From Saccoglossus kowalevskii (lineage: Eukaryota > Hemichordata > Enteropneusta > Harrimaniidae), in NCBI RefSeq assembly GCF_000003605.2, contig NW_003126935.1, forward strand, positions 13,299 through 33,546: DNA of 20,248 bases, read 5' to 3'. Positions 1 to 8,812 of the stretch are shown piece after piece. The notes below the pieces were generated by a model that was not told the origin of the DNA, ran no database searches, and saw only the letters and a program-made list of their open reading frames with translations. The translations under genes were made by a program, and so were the position numbers. Position 1 is the stretch's first letter, and every line of letters begins with the position of its first letter.

Positions 1-717
1 TCACATATACCCATGTCAGCATCACCAGAGATATTAAGAAACTTGACTAACTCAGCGGGAAGAAGTGCGTCTGGTGAGTGCAACTCAAAATCATCTGCAG
101 TAGGAGGCCAAGGAAGTGGTTGTGACTGATTGAATGCTTGATTCATTTTAGTACAAAGAAGCTCGGCCACTTCATGGTACTTGTCTTTTGATCCAAGCTT
201 ATATGCATATGTCACTACATCTGCAACAGACATGTTGGTACTGTACACCAGGTTATAGGTGATACAGCCTTTGTCACCTGGATTGACCTTTGCAAAGGCA
301 ATTGATTTATAAATGTCATGGTTCTCAAGACAATCCTTTAGCTTCTCACTCCTATAAGCTGGATTAGCAATCCCATGTCTTTCCAACTCTTGTATGTAAA
401 GAAGACACAGTGATGTTAGCTGCACAAGTACAGTATTGAAAGACTTGAGATGAGCATCAGTGATGCGACCTTGCTCTGTGTTGTACACATAGCGAGAGGA
501 TTGGGATTTATAACGCATGTCATTAACATACTGCAAATTGAATGACTTGCGACATGACTGGTGGGAATTTGCCTCTCGTGCAAACAAGTCTTCACCTTGC
601 ACCATCCGATGGAGACGGATATTCCCCACTTCTAGTGCTCTAGACTCTATCTGTTTCCAGATTGGTTCATAGAGGGTTCCACTCTTGTCCTTAAATACAG
701 GGAATTTACTACATCGC
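1..717 (-). CDS. Partial exon of an uncharacterised metazoan protein (HxSC family)
   Basis: The minus strand is open without a stop from the window edge to 770. From about 717 down it reads as a convincing protein of about 238 residues, and the C-terminus lies beyond the left edge. No in-frame ATG occurs upstream of 717. Instead a pyrimidine tract followed by AG (minus strand, around 718-735) makes a good splice acceptor, so this looks like an internal exon. Visible motifs are EVGNIRLHRM, then FAREANSHQSCRKSF near residues 55-69, and LLPAELVKFL near the C-terminal end. The 'AREA..H.SC...F' signature recalls a large, poorly characterised family repeated in cnidarian, mollusc and lancelet genomes, often next to transposons; this is recalled knowledge, not a search. 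The Cys/His spacing hints at metal binding. It could be a host gene or a domesticated or mobile ORF. I cannot name a function. Confidence 0.6.
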
Positions 718-1270
718 TCAATTGTAGAAAAAAATATTGCTTTGAAATACCATGCTATTTGGTATAAATGTTACTAATTTGGTTATACAATCCAATCTAT
801 TACCTGATTTTATCACAACCAGCACCAGACTTGTTGTGTGCCTGTGGATTAATAGGTAGTGTGAATCCTAAAAAACTATCCTCTGTATTACAGAAACAAA
901 TTGGATATACACATGGTTACTGCAATAGAGGTGACTATTCAGTTTTGTTGACCCAATGAAAGAGGCTATGATCGCCTTGGTTGACAATGCAAAATTATAC
1001 CACTTTAAATAAATGGAAAGGTTTATTTCGCCAAAATTGGAAAACTAATGTACTGAGAACAAAAACATGCCTTATTTCAACAAAAACTCACTGCACTTTG
1101 GATGCACAAAATCTACACGTGGATCGCATTAGATTGCGTGACAGTGAAATGTGTGAATCAGATATGCATATACTTAAATGACATGTTTATCATTGTTACT
1201 GGTCAGGTTGAATATATGTTACGATGCGGACATTTTATTGAAAATTATACACAGTTTGAAATAGTTATTG
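718..1270. other. Probable intron or intergenic stretch, no gene seen
   Basis: AT-rich sequence upstream (in the minus sense) of the exon at 1-717. The short plus-strand ORFs here have no recognisable motif, no splice context and no compositional bias. If the exon is internal, this stretch is intron. Confidence 0.4.
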
Positions 1271-1274
1271 CAGG

Positions 1275-2852
1275 TGTCGTCTGGTAAATTTGACACTATT
1301 GAGTTGTATCTTTTATTGTGTAATTAGAACATTTTATAGATTATCAGACGAACATGACATGCAGTGAGTTGTGTGGATGTGCTTTTTGCATACACTATAC
1401 TAACAGAGATAGCCGTAAAAGAGTTATGAAACTTATTTTGGCTCCTGAGTGAATGCGAGTATCACGTGATCACTTCGTGGAAGGGATGACGTCAGCGTAG
1501 TGAAGAGGACGAGGGGAACAATGGCTGCTCGTTAAGTGGAACCACGCCGTCCCGAGTTGACTGGTTGAAACGCGGCCTGAACCGATCAGCGCGACCAGAA
1601 AAGGCCATCGCCGATGGGACTGTGAGTTGAAGTCCCTGCTGAGTGACAGGTACATTTGTACCCGTGGGGCCTGAGTATTTCGAGTCGAACGACTAATAGA
1701 AGCAGTTGTGGGCGAGTGAAGTGAACTGGTTTTGTCAAGTTTGTGAAACTACTGTAAGCGCATGGGGCTACTTGAAAGTCAAAGGGACCTACGCTCCATC
1801 GCTACAGTTGTGAGGGTTTCGCCGTTGCTTTGATGTGATCGACGCCAGTATGCCATTGAGGGACTCGCCGCTACCGTAAGGAACTTGAAGATCAGGTTTG
1901 ATACTCGTTATTGACTAACAAAAGTTAACTTTGTGCGAACTGTCATACGATTTCGAACAGTGATCAGTTCCGTTACTCACATGTACACGCGCGACTGGAT
2001 GATTTTTGTGTGTTGAACCTTTGCGCTTGGAGGGACGTTTTTCGTTTGGCTTATTGTTAAAGTTAGCAATTTCGTGTGTTGTGCCCTACAAGACAGCAAA
2101 GATTGTGTGTACCTGACTGTGTGATGCTCGTCTGAAGTGAATATTAATTAGAGATTACATGTAATCAGTTAACTAGGGTTAGGGCTTTTACTGTTAGTAT
2201 ATTCATGGCATGTATAGTTTTATTAGGCTGTACGTTGTACTAAAGTTCATGCAGAATTTTATTGAGTTGTTGTACCAGTTAACTGTTGTTGTATTTACCT
2301 AACGAGAGATGTTCATAGCACTATAGTTATTGTTGTGTTTACGCTACATGTATATTGTTGGACATTGTGTATTTCTCTATTGAGTCGTACAACTTTAGTA
2401 ATTATTGTGATGAACATTGCTGTTAATTCTGTCAACCGGAAGTAATTATTATTGTGTGTATTACTGCCAATCCATGCATTTGTAGTGTTTATTATCATAC
2501 CATTGTTAGTTTATACTTCAGTGAGCGAGGTGCCAATTATTGTGTTATGTACAAACAATTATGTGTGCCCACTGTTGACCTTGGTTCACCTTTATAAATA
2601 TTGAATAGATGTTGTTGTTTACTAGACTTGTCTGTGTCGTTAATTAATGGTGTGAATGTCTCCCTGATTATAATATTCGATGTACGTTGTTACCTCGGTT
2701 TACCACTGGACTGCCGAATTGTCTCGACCGGAGTAAGAGATCCCTGGTAGTTATTGTATAGATACCAGTTAGTTGCCCTTCATATAAATTTTCCCTATCT
2801 GTCCACCTGTGATTTGAGCTAATCTAGTTTTAGGCAACTTATGGGTGTGACA
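1275..2852 (+). mobile_element. Putative long solo LTR with 4-bp target duplication
   Basis: The segment begins TGTCGTCTGG and ends GGGTGTGACA, the TGT...ACA form of LTR ends. It is flanked exactly by CAGG at 1271-1274 and 2853-2856. The first six bases (TGTCGT) and last eight (GTGTGACA) match those of the better supported LTR at 5220-5756. The 1578-bp interior has no long ORF. Its first half (about 1440-2050) is richer in G+C and CpG than the surroundings, and its second half is rich in GTT. A TATA-like TTTATAAATA lies near 2590. Orientation is assumed plus by analogy. A 4-bp match could be chance, so this rests on the combination of ends and flanks. No internal retroelement genes adjoin it, so it would be a solo LTR. 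Confidence 0.45.
1461..1494 (+). promoter_or_regulatory. E-box palindrome and full CRE site
   Basis: The 10-bp palindrome ATCACGTGAT (1461-1470) contains a CACGTG E-box. A full palindromic cAMP-response element, TGACGTCA, lies 17 bp further on at 1487-1494. Both sit in the CpG-richer first half of the putative LTR at 1275-2852, a plausible place for promoter activity. Function is inferred from motif identity only. Confidence 0.3.
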
Positions 2853-2856
2853 CAGG

Positions 2857-3168
2857 TTTAAATGATTTTTTTTTTAAATCATACAAATAACATTCTCATT
2901 GAATTCCCCATGTCCAAATTAAATGGAAAAATGTATTTGTTTGTTTCTGTAGGATGACTAGTTCAATAGTTGTACCGATTATTGTTTTCTGTAAAAATGC
3001 AAGATGGCCGTCAAAATGGCCACCTAGTGACGTCATGGGACAAAATTTGGCAATGGGAACATCAAAATTCCTGTACTAGACATCCTGAGGATTCAAAAAA
3101 TAAAAGTTAAAAAGTTAAAAAAATATATCATCGGGGTGCATGGGGACCCCTATTTCCTACTAGACTAT
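2857..3168. repeat. Low-complexity stretch with 'aagatggccg' repeat-like block
   Basis: Contains a short AT hairpin (ATGATTT, T-run, AAATCAT near 2862-2881), then 'aagatggccgtcaaaatggcc' and a second TGACGTCA at 3028-3035. The AAGATGGC/ATGGCC wording is typical of dispersed non-coding repeats in marine invertebrates. No gene is seen. Confidence 0.3.
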
Positions 3169-4152
3169 TTTTGCAAACTTCGTATATGGGCCCATTTAGT
3201 TATAAACCGACGTTAGCTTCACGTTAATGTCACACTATAGAAACAACCAAAAATATGTTGCTTGTTTTTGAGCGGAGCGGATCGCCAACCAGCCTACTGG
3301 CTTGTAATTTCCAGTGTTTCACGTATTATTTTTTCTCTGATTTTTTTGGCTTGGCCAATTTCGCTCAAACTTGGCAGGTAGGTCACACCTTCACCCTAGT
3401 TATTAGGAAAAGTCTAAAAAAAAAAATTGGCCCACCGTTGCCATAGCAACAACCAAAAACTGTTTTTTTTTGGATAGCTTCGCGCCAAATGTATCTCCCC
3501 CTACAAATTTGGGATAACACACCTCAGACATAGCTCATTCTACTCAGCTTGAGTGTGGGCACAAAGTTCCTATTTGAATTTTTGATATCTTTTTTCATTA
3601 CCGAGAAACTTGACCTCAAAGTTGGGATAACTTTTCACCAGCAACGGCTTTTAACTACTCTGTGTGTTTGTTTGTTTTTTTTGGCTTCGCTGATTTTGTT
3701 CATATTTGACAGGCAGGTCGTACCGTCACTAATTGAAAACAAATTCTGGCCCGCCACTGCCATGGCAACAACTTAATACGTTCGCCCCAAATTTATTACC
3801 TCCTACCAGTCTTGTAATAGCAGTACAGTGTTCATATGATCATGTTTATTTTTTATTTTTGCACCATTGCGCACTGGGAAGAGATCACCGGCGCCGACAT
3901 TGTTACACTATATCAACGTAATCCCAACGCAACTTTGAATGAACTGTAAATGCTGCCTTCAATCCAGAAAATACTATTGCAAAACATTTGGAAATAAGAA
4001 ATATAACAGCAGAATACGTCCTAGCAATAAAATAAAGTGACTTCTGAAGACTGAATGTTTTTTGCGAACTTCGTATACGGGGCTGGTTTTAGTTATAAAA
4101 CGACGCCAGCTTCTCGTCCATGTCCTACTATGGCAACAGCCGAAAACATGTT
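3169..4152 (+). repeat. Diverged direct-repeat complex, four modules
   Basis: The module at 3169-3260 recurs diverged at 4060-4152; both read TTTTGC.AACTTCGTATA.GGG, then TTAGTTATAAA.CGACG, and end in an (A)CTAT.G.AACA.CC motif. A second module at about 3339-3506 recurs at about 3670-3809: a T-run, GGCTT, AACTTGGCAGGTAGGTC or a variant, GGCCC.CC, then TGCCAT.GCAACAAC. All four modules close on a related 'CAT(A/G)GCAACA' motif. The short plus ORFs at 3255-3921 cross module borders and are not coding. The layout suggests a non-autonomous repeat that grew by internal duplication. Confidence 0.6.
3437..3450. promoter_or_regulatory. Perfect X-box-like (RFX) palindrome
   Basis: GTTGCCATAGCAAC fits the RFX X-box consensus GTNRCC(0-3N)RGYAAC on both half-sites. 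The equivalent place in the next module (3756-3769) keeps only one half-site. Binding is inferred from the motif alone. Confidence 0.3.
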
Positions 4153-4699
4153 TTATAAACTGGCTTGGCAATTCTCACCAACAATAAGACCATGTCACAG
4201 CATTTCGGCTACTTTTCCAACAAATCCAAAATCACTGGATAATTTTGTTTACTTTACATTTGTACTATGATTACAATTTAAGTTTTGATAATTTTAATGC
4301 ATACATGTACACTCACAAAAATACCCCCAAAATAAGAGAATTTAGTATGATAGCCTTGACAAAAAAGAATTATTTTTCCTTGTCTTAATATTGCATTTTT
4401 TTCTATCTGTGTAACTTCATGTGGAAATCCTGATGAGATTTAAAGTTCAGTTTACAACTAACGGTTTTACAATATTATTGTGAACTTGTCCATGGAGGCT
4501 GCAAATTAATAAATATTGTATTTACTGACATTTATTTTGTATTTACATTTGCAATGAGTTCCACAGTATCTTTTTCTTACTGGCGTGGCTACAGTGACTG
4601 TATAGTGTTTTTGTTTTGTCGATTGTTGTCAGTTGATTGTTTTGTGTTCTTGGAATTTTGTACAAAAATCAACAACGGTTAAATAGGTATGTTATTTAT
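4153..4699. other. AT-rich stretch without gene
   Basis: No coding signature, RNA gene or clear repeat was seen in this AT-rich stretch. Confidence 0.4.
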
Positions 4700-4735
4700 A
4701 AACAAACAAACAAACAAATAACAAATAAACAAACA
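4700..4735 (-). repeat. (TTTG)n-type tail, likely 3' end of the LINE
   Basis: The plus strand reads a run of AAAC/AAAT units, so the minus strand reads (GTTT)n. It follows the LINE stop codon at 4785 by about 50 bp on the minus strand. This fits the short tandem repeat tail on which many LINEs of the jockey/CR1/L2 groups end. It is taken as the 3' boundary of the element at 4700-6720. Confidence 0.5.
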
Positions 4736-4784
4736 CTGTAAAAATATAAAAGAAATGTTAGAAAAAATGTTAAATATTAAAAGT

Positions 4785-5214
4785 TTAATTTTTGTTTTCT
4801 GTTAAAATATCATTGATGAATTTTCCCAGGCTGTTGGTAATGAAACCATCATTTGAACTTAAAATTTGTTTGAACATGTTTTGTTCTGATAATGTTAGTA
4901 GACTATCATTATACAATGACAAAGTATTAATAAATTGTGTACGACTAGTTATTAACCTTTGGTTCTTACAAACCAATAATGCATATATTTCATCACCAAT
5001 AGCCTTGTCTTCACACAAATTACAAATTCTTTCCTCTGGAGGAATGCCTTTGTATCTTAACCTTTCAATTGGCAGCGTATGAGCAGAGATTCTAAATTTG
5101 ATTATACTTGTTCTATGACTAATATTTTTTACAAGTTCTAGATATGGCTCAAATTCATATTTTGATTTAAACGTCTTTTAAATGCGTAATTTATTATTTT
5201 CTATTTTTTGGAGG
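4785..5214 (-). pseudogene. C-terminal Cys/His region of the same LINE ORF2
   Basis: On the minus strand, in frame with the stop at 4785, the sequence reads SHRTSIIKFRISAHTLPIER, then PPEERICNLCEDKAIGDEIY and ALLVC. The 'SHR..I.KFRISAH.L.IE..RY...P..ER.C..C......DE...LLVC' layout is the known C-terminal zinc-knuckle-like tail of many non-LTR retrotransposon ORF2 proteins. Here the usual His of 'EYHFLLxC' is Tyr (EIYALLVC). One in-frame stop lies near 5183, upstream of the RISAH block. The product ends ILTENKN. It is the continuation of the reverse transcriptase fragment at 5797-6720, from which the solo LTR separates it. Confidence 0.75.
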
Positions 5215-5257
5215 GCTGGTGTCGTATACGACTTATTTACCACTTCCGTGTCACTGA

Positions 5258-5374
5258 GAATGTTCTAGAACCGTACTGTGTCTGGGTGGAATATTCTAGA
5301 TTTTGTTTAGAAAATGGTTGAATGGGTAATAGAACACTGTAGGAGGCAATAGAAGGTAATGGAACATTCTAGAA
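5258..5374 (+). promoter_or_regulatory. Three heat-shock-element-like sites
   Basis: The heat-shock factor consensus is alternating nGAAn/nTTCn units. 5258-5270 reads GAATGTTCTAGAA (three perfect units). 5289-5301 reads GAATATTCTAGAT (two perfect, third GAT). 5362-5374 reads GAACATTCTAGAA (three perfect). All share the core TTCTAGA. They lie 66-182 bp upstream of the TATA box at 5440-5447, as in heat-shock promoters. Confidence 0.6.
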
Positions 5375-5439
5375 ATTGGTAGTAAGTTCCAGACTCATTA
5401 TGTATGCTGATGTAATGGTCTATTTATAGACAGTGGGGG

Positions 5440-5447
5440 TATATATA
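5440..5447 (+). promoter_or_regulatory. TATA box of the LTR promoter
   Basis: TATATATA sits in a GGGGG...GGGG context, with an initiator-like TTCAG... stretch 12-25 bp downstream (5458-5475). It is in the expected U3/R position of the LTR at 5220-5756, downstream of the heat-shock-like sites. Confidence 0.55.
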
Positions 5448-5796
5448 GGGGAGTTGTTCAGCACTGAGTTCAGATCGGAGATCTCGTTGAATTGTATTGG
5501 AGTTTAAGTATCTAGTTATTAGAGTAGTGGAGTTTTATCGCGTTATTGTACTTGTTTGTACTTGTACTTTATTGTACTTATTGTATGTTTGCAGAGTATA
5601 ATAATACCAGTACCAGTTGAAACCTCATCTGTTGGCTCCGTGTTCGTGTTTTATCATCGCCAACAGGGAAGTCTTTCTGTAACTGTTGCCATTTTGGTAT
5701 TTGAACCATCACACCTGTACTATACCAATTACGGTAATAATACGTTGCGTGTGACAGCTGGCAACCACTGGTTATCAATATAGGTTTTCTGTAATT

Positions 5797-6720
5797 TCAT
5801 TTTTGTTTGTATACTATTGAACTCTGCATTATCATGTACATTGATATTTCCTGTAATTTGTTCATGAATGCTGTCCATGTGTTGCTTTCTGACTTGAATG
5901 CACATTGAACTAAAGGGCTACATTCTGGATTTAATATTCTCCTTTGGTATTTTAGCAATTGTGAACATATATCAGTGATGATTGGGTAGCTTCCAAGCTC
6001 TGCTCTAGAAGCAACTTTACTGGACCATTTATGTACACCGAGTGTTTGCTTGCAAAATTTGATGTGCAGTTGTTCAATTTGTAATTTGTCATTGAATAAT
6101 TTTTGAATGAATGAATCATTTGCAATAATGTTACAATTTTTTGATTTAAATAATTTAAAGTTAAAAGCTGCCCATACTTCTGATCCATACAATATGATTG
6201 GCAGAACTGTACTTCTGAATAGTTGTATTGCATTCTTTGGTGAAATGATATAATTGTGCAAGTTTAGTGTCTGTCTTAGTGCACCTAGGGCTCGCTGTGC
6301 TTTCATCACTAAGTTATCTATTGCTAGTTTAAAGTTTCCACTGCTATGAAAGATAATTCCTAGGTATGTATAAGTGGAAACTATCTGTATTTGCCTATTA
6401 CCTGAATAAAAATTAAAATTATGACCCATGATTTTACCCTTTTTATTAAATATTAATATTTTAGTTTTATTGATATTGACCTGCAATTTCCACTTTTCAC
6501 AATAACTGTTTAATTTGTTAATACTATTTTGAAGTCCTGTCTCTGAACCTGATAGTATTACAATTATATTATCAGACAAGTCATTTATAAATATGTTAAA
6601 CAGTAGTGGGCTTAAATTACATCCCTGTTTAACCCCACTAGCTGATACAAATGGTTTAGTGTAACCATTATTTGTTCTGATAGCATAACATAAGGTATTG
6701 ATGCAGATTCCTGGGCACAA
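5797..6720 (-). pseudogene. LINE reverse transcriptase fragment lacking the YADD box
   Basis: This 307-codon fragment covers the middle and thumb of a LINE reverse transcriptase, the enzyme that copies LINE RNA into the genome by target-primed synthesis. Residues 29-48 read GVKQGCNLSPLLFNIFINDL, the conserved block just ahead of the catalytic loop. Residues 59-80 continue with SETGLQNSINKLNSYCEKW, the block just after it, and YGSEVW follows near residue 178. The catalytic Y-A-D-D that belongs between these blocks is missing: IND-LSD is joined almost directly to IVILS, an in-frame loss of about 20 residues. The fragment is therefore catalytically dead. The first ATG (6720) is simply the first Met after truncation. 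A frameshift near 5797 ends the frame, and the protein resumes at about 5214. Jockey/CR1-like by motif style; the clade is not certain. Confidence 0.85.
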
Positions 6721-8065
6721 TTTTTTTTTTCTTAGGGAGACAGTCTTGGCTAGAGAGTGTTAAAGTTTCGGAGCATTGTCAATACTGGAACATACTCAAA
6801 TATCAATTTAAAATATAGGGTACCGATGCGTGCGTATGTGATTACAAGTCCCGAAAGTTTGTCACTATTGGTGTTATATGCAAATGAGTTGCTGGCCTTA
6901 GTTACAGTGCAGCGATGTGTGACTTCCTGTCCTCCACCCAATTAAATGTAACTTGTCTCAAGCGCTATCAACTAGTCTCGCAAACTAAAAAAAAGACGTA
7001 GACGCTTCCAGCATGCAAAGTGAATAAAAAAAACATACAGTTGATAAGTAAACGTTTTCACTCTTATTTCGCAACATGTCGATAACTTTCAGCCTGGCAA
7101 CTTCCAATGTTATCCTGAAGGCATTTTAATTAACGTCGCTTTCATAAAACGGGCATTATCTCTGTTCGTGACAGATTGAAAATTAAGTAGGTCACACAGT
7201 TTTTGTCAGTTTGAAGACGTCTCTACGAACAAAGGGACGTTTGGGCTTAATTTTAAAGCTTTGCACTCTCGAACAATTACATTCGAAGTGTGAAATACTG
7301 ACCGGGATGAATATACAGCACACATCCTGCTTGACAATTTTGTAATGTGAAAACAAAACATACTATATATATACGCCTGGACGCCCATTTGTTAATAAAC
7401 AACTGATAAACGCATGATTAAATTAAAATGGCTGTAACTGTCCTGAATTTAAACCTATATGTATTTATAAAAAGTTAAATATAGTGCATAATATGGGGAT
7501 CCCGTCATTACTTTTTTCACCATGTTTCTTTTTTATTATTTATGTACAGCCTTGCTAAATCTTGCTAAGTATTCAAAAGAGAGAATGTTTGTAACCTTGT
7601 TGTACGCGTACGTGTGTATTGTTATGTATTGAACACTGCGAGATCCCACGATATGCTGGGAATAGAACGTAATAACTGGACGAGTGTGGAAAACCTGCTA
7701 TGTAGTGCTGCTAATTTAAGTGGCTATTTTAGTAACACTGATGACCTGGGGTCACGTTCACCAGGAGCCGAGAACAAACTTCTTATTTATCGATTTTTAT
7801 GTTGACATTTGTTCCAAAAGTCTAGTTATTATATTAGAGTCTCAATTATTGTTATGAACATTAGCGAAGTGAAATATGAGAAATAATTCTTAGTTAGAAC
7901 TTTCGGTTATTCAGAGCGCATTATGAGAGTTGTTATGAACATCGTGACTGAATTATTATTATCGAACAACAAACATTCAGGATATATCATTGTACAAGAT
8001 TCGTGATTTATTTGTGTATACACTCTGATATCGGGAAATCGTTTATTACAAAATGTATGCACCAG
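6721..8065. other. Long stretch without recognisable gene
   Basis: Only short ORFs without motifs occur here. A POU octamer ATGCAAAT lies near 6880 and a GTACGCGTAC palindrome near 7602; both are isolated. The ORF at 7614-7805 starts at an ATG but shows no motif or splice context, and I do not call it a gene. Confidence 0.4.
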
Positions 8066-8305
8066 CTATTCTACAGTTATTGTCATTCGCGATGATTTCA
8101 CTCTGATTTGTAAGATAAATTCTCCATACTCTTCCATTACCCATGATACTGTTCGAGCCTCGTTGGTAGGTTTTTCTAGAATGTTCAAGATGTCGCTGAT
8201 GTAACAAGTGTTTGTAAACCGTTCCGTTGAAATAAAACAGAGTTTGTGTTCATCGAGAACCGTGAGTTTCTTCAGTGTCACTGGGAATGGGCGAAAACCT
8301 GTATC
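8066..8305 (-). CDS. Exon-like ORF of unknown function
   Basis: The minus frame from a good acceptor (TTTTGATACAG, at about 8299-8309) to the stop at 8066 gives about 78 residues of varied, protein-like composition. It begins near GFRPFPVTLKKLTVLDEHKL and ends KSSRMTITVE. There is no in-frame ATG near the start, so it would be a terminal exon reached by splicing. The acidic, mixed sequence (for example TVSWVMEEYGEFILQIRV) looks more like a real globular segment than random translation of AT-rich DNA. I do not recognise a family. It could equally belong to an unrecognised transposon. Confidence 0.3.
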   Translation of the reverse strand, partial: DTGFRPFPVTLKKLTVLDEHKLCFISTERFTNTCYISDILNILEKPTNEARTVSWVMEEYGEFILQIRVKSSRMTITVE

Positions 8306-8808
8306 AAAACATTAAACGTTCCCCACACGAGTACTGCTGCGATGTCGAAATTATGAAACCCCGCAACCATGTGAAAGCGACTGTGCCTCCAGCCAACTTG
8401 TGATTTCCATACTGCGATACTGTTTTAAATGTTTTATATTCGTTCATACAATAAATGTACTATTTATAGACAAATTTGCATCATTTAGACGTATAAAAAA
8501 ATGTCTAGTTGTTTATTTTGTGACTATATAGTAACGGATAAGTAAAGTCTGTGTTTATTATGGCGTACACTAAAATCGGTATCTATTACGCCGGTGACCA
8601 TTACATCACCTGTCTCTTTAGAATTCATATACGCGAATTAGTCGACACCCGTGCCTGTCAATCAAACATAGCCAACACGTTCTAGATGCAAACTCAAGAT
8701 TGTAGTCTTTCAACGGCAATGATTAACACCTGAATCGCACCTAGAAATAGTTTGTTTGTTTAAATACCGATCACAATCGAATTTAGATTTATATCCTCCG
8801 CATTAAAT
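8306..8808. other. No gene seen
   Basis: AT-rich sequence with no coding or repeat structure that I can support. Confidence 0.4.
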
Positions 8809-8812
8809 GTAG

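Larger units (their letters stand above)
5220..5756 (+). mobile_element. Solo LTR (537 bp) inserted in the LINE, 5-bp target duplication
   Basis: It begins TGTCGTATACGAC and ends GCGTGTGACA. It is bracketed exactly by GCTGG at 5215-5219 and 5757-5761. It splits the ORF of a LINE, and the LINE frame is open across the site once one GCTGG copy and the LTR are set aside. This gives independent evidence for both borders. TATA and upstream sites put its transcription on the plus strand, antisense to the LINE. No gag-pol or second LTR is present, so it is a solo LTR, the usual product of LTR-LTR recombination. The first 13 bases contain a perfect 12-bp palindrome (5221-5232). The plus ORF 5556-5783 and minus ORF 5578-5778 run through it and have no recognised motif. 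A 5-bp duplication is usual for Ty3/gypsy and Ty1/copia elements. Confidence 0.85.
4700..6720 (-). mobile_element. 5'-truncated non-LTR retrotransposon interrupted by a solo LTR
   Basis: Coding remnants of one LINE ORF2 run on the minus strand from 6720 to 4785, ending in a (TTTG)n-like tail. The upstream part (5797-6720) holds reverse transcriptase motifs. The downstream part (4785-5214) holds the C-terminal Cys/His region. The LTR at 5220-5756, with its duplicated GCTGG, separates them. Leaving out the LTR, the reading frame on either side is consistent, apart from one frameshift near 5797 and one stop near 5183. The 5' part of the element (endonuclease and first RT blocks) is absent, and an A-run on the minus strand (6721-6732) marks the break. 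Confidence 0.8.

Noticed and set aside
3255-4270. Several plus and minus ORFs of 60-75 residues
   Set aside because: They run through diverged repeat modules and T-rich or A-rich runs; the translations have low-complexity composition and no motif.
5556-5783. ORFs inside the LTR (plus 5556-5783, minus 5578-5778)
   Set aside because: They cross or lie within the non-coding LTR, have no motif, and the plus one runs past the LTR border into the LINE.
6750-6945. Overlapping ORFs on both strands around an ATGCAAAT octamer
   Set aside because: No motif, no splice context, and a single octamer is not evidence of a promoter.
8171-8191. A heat-shock-like string TTCTAGAATGTTCAAGA
   Set aside because: It lies inside the exon-like ORF, has no TATA box beside it, and one such string in 20 kb is not surprising.
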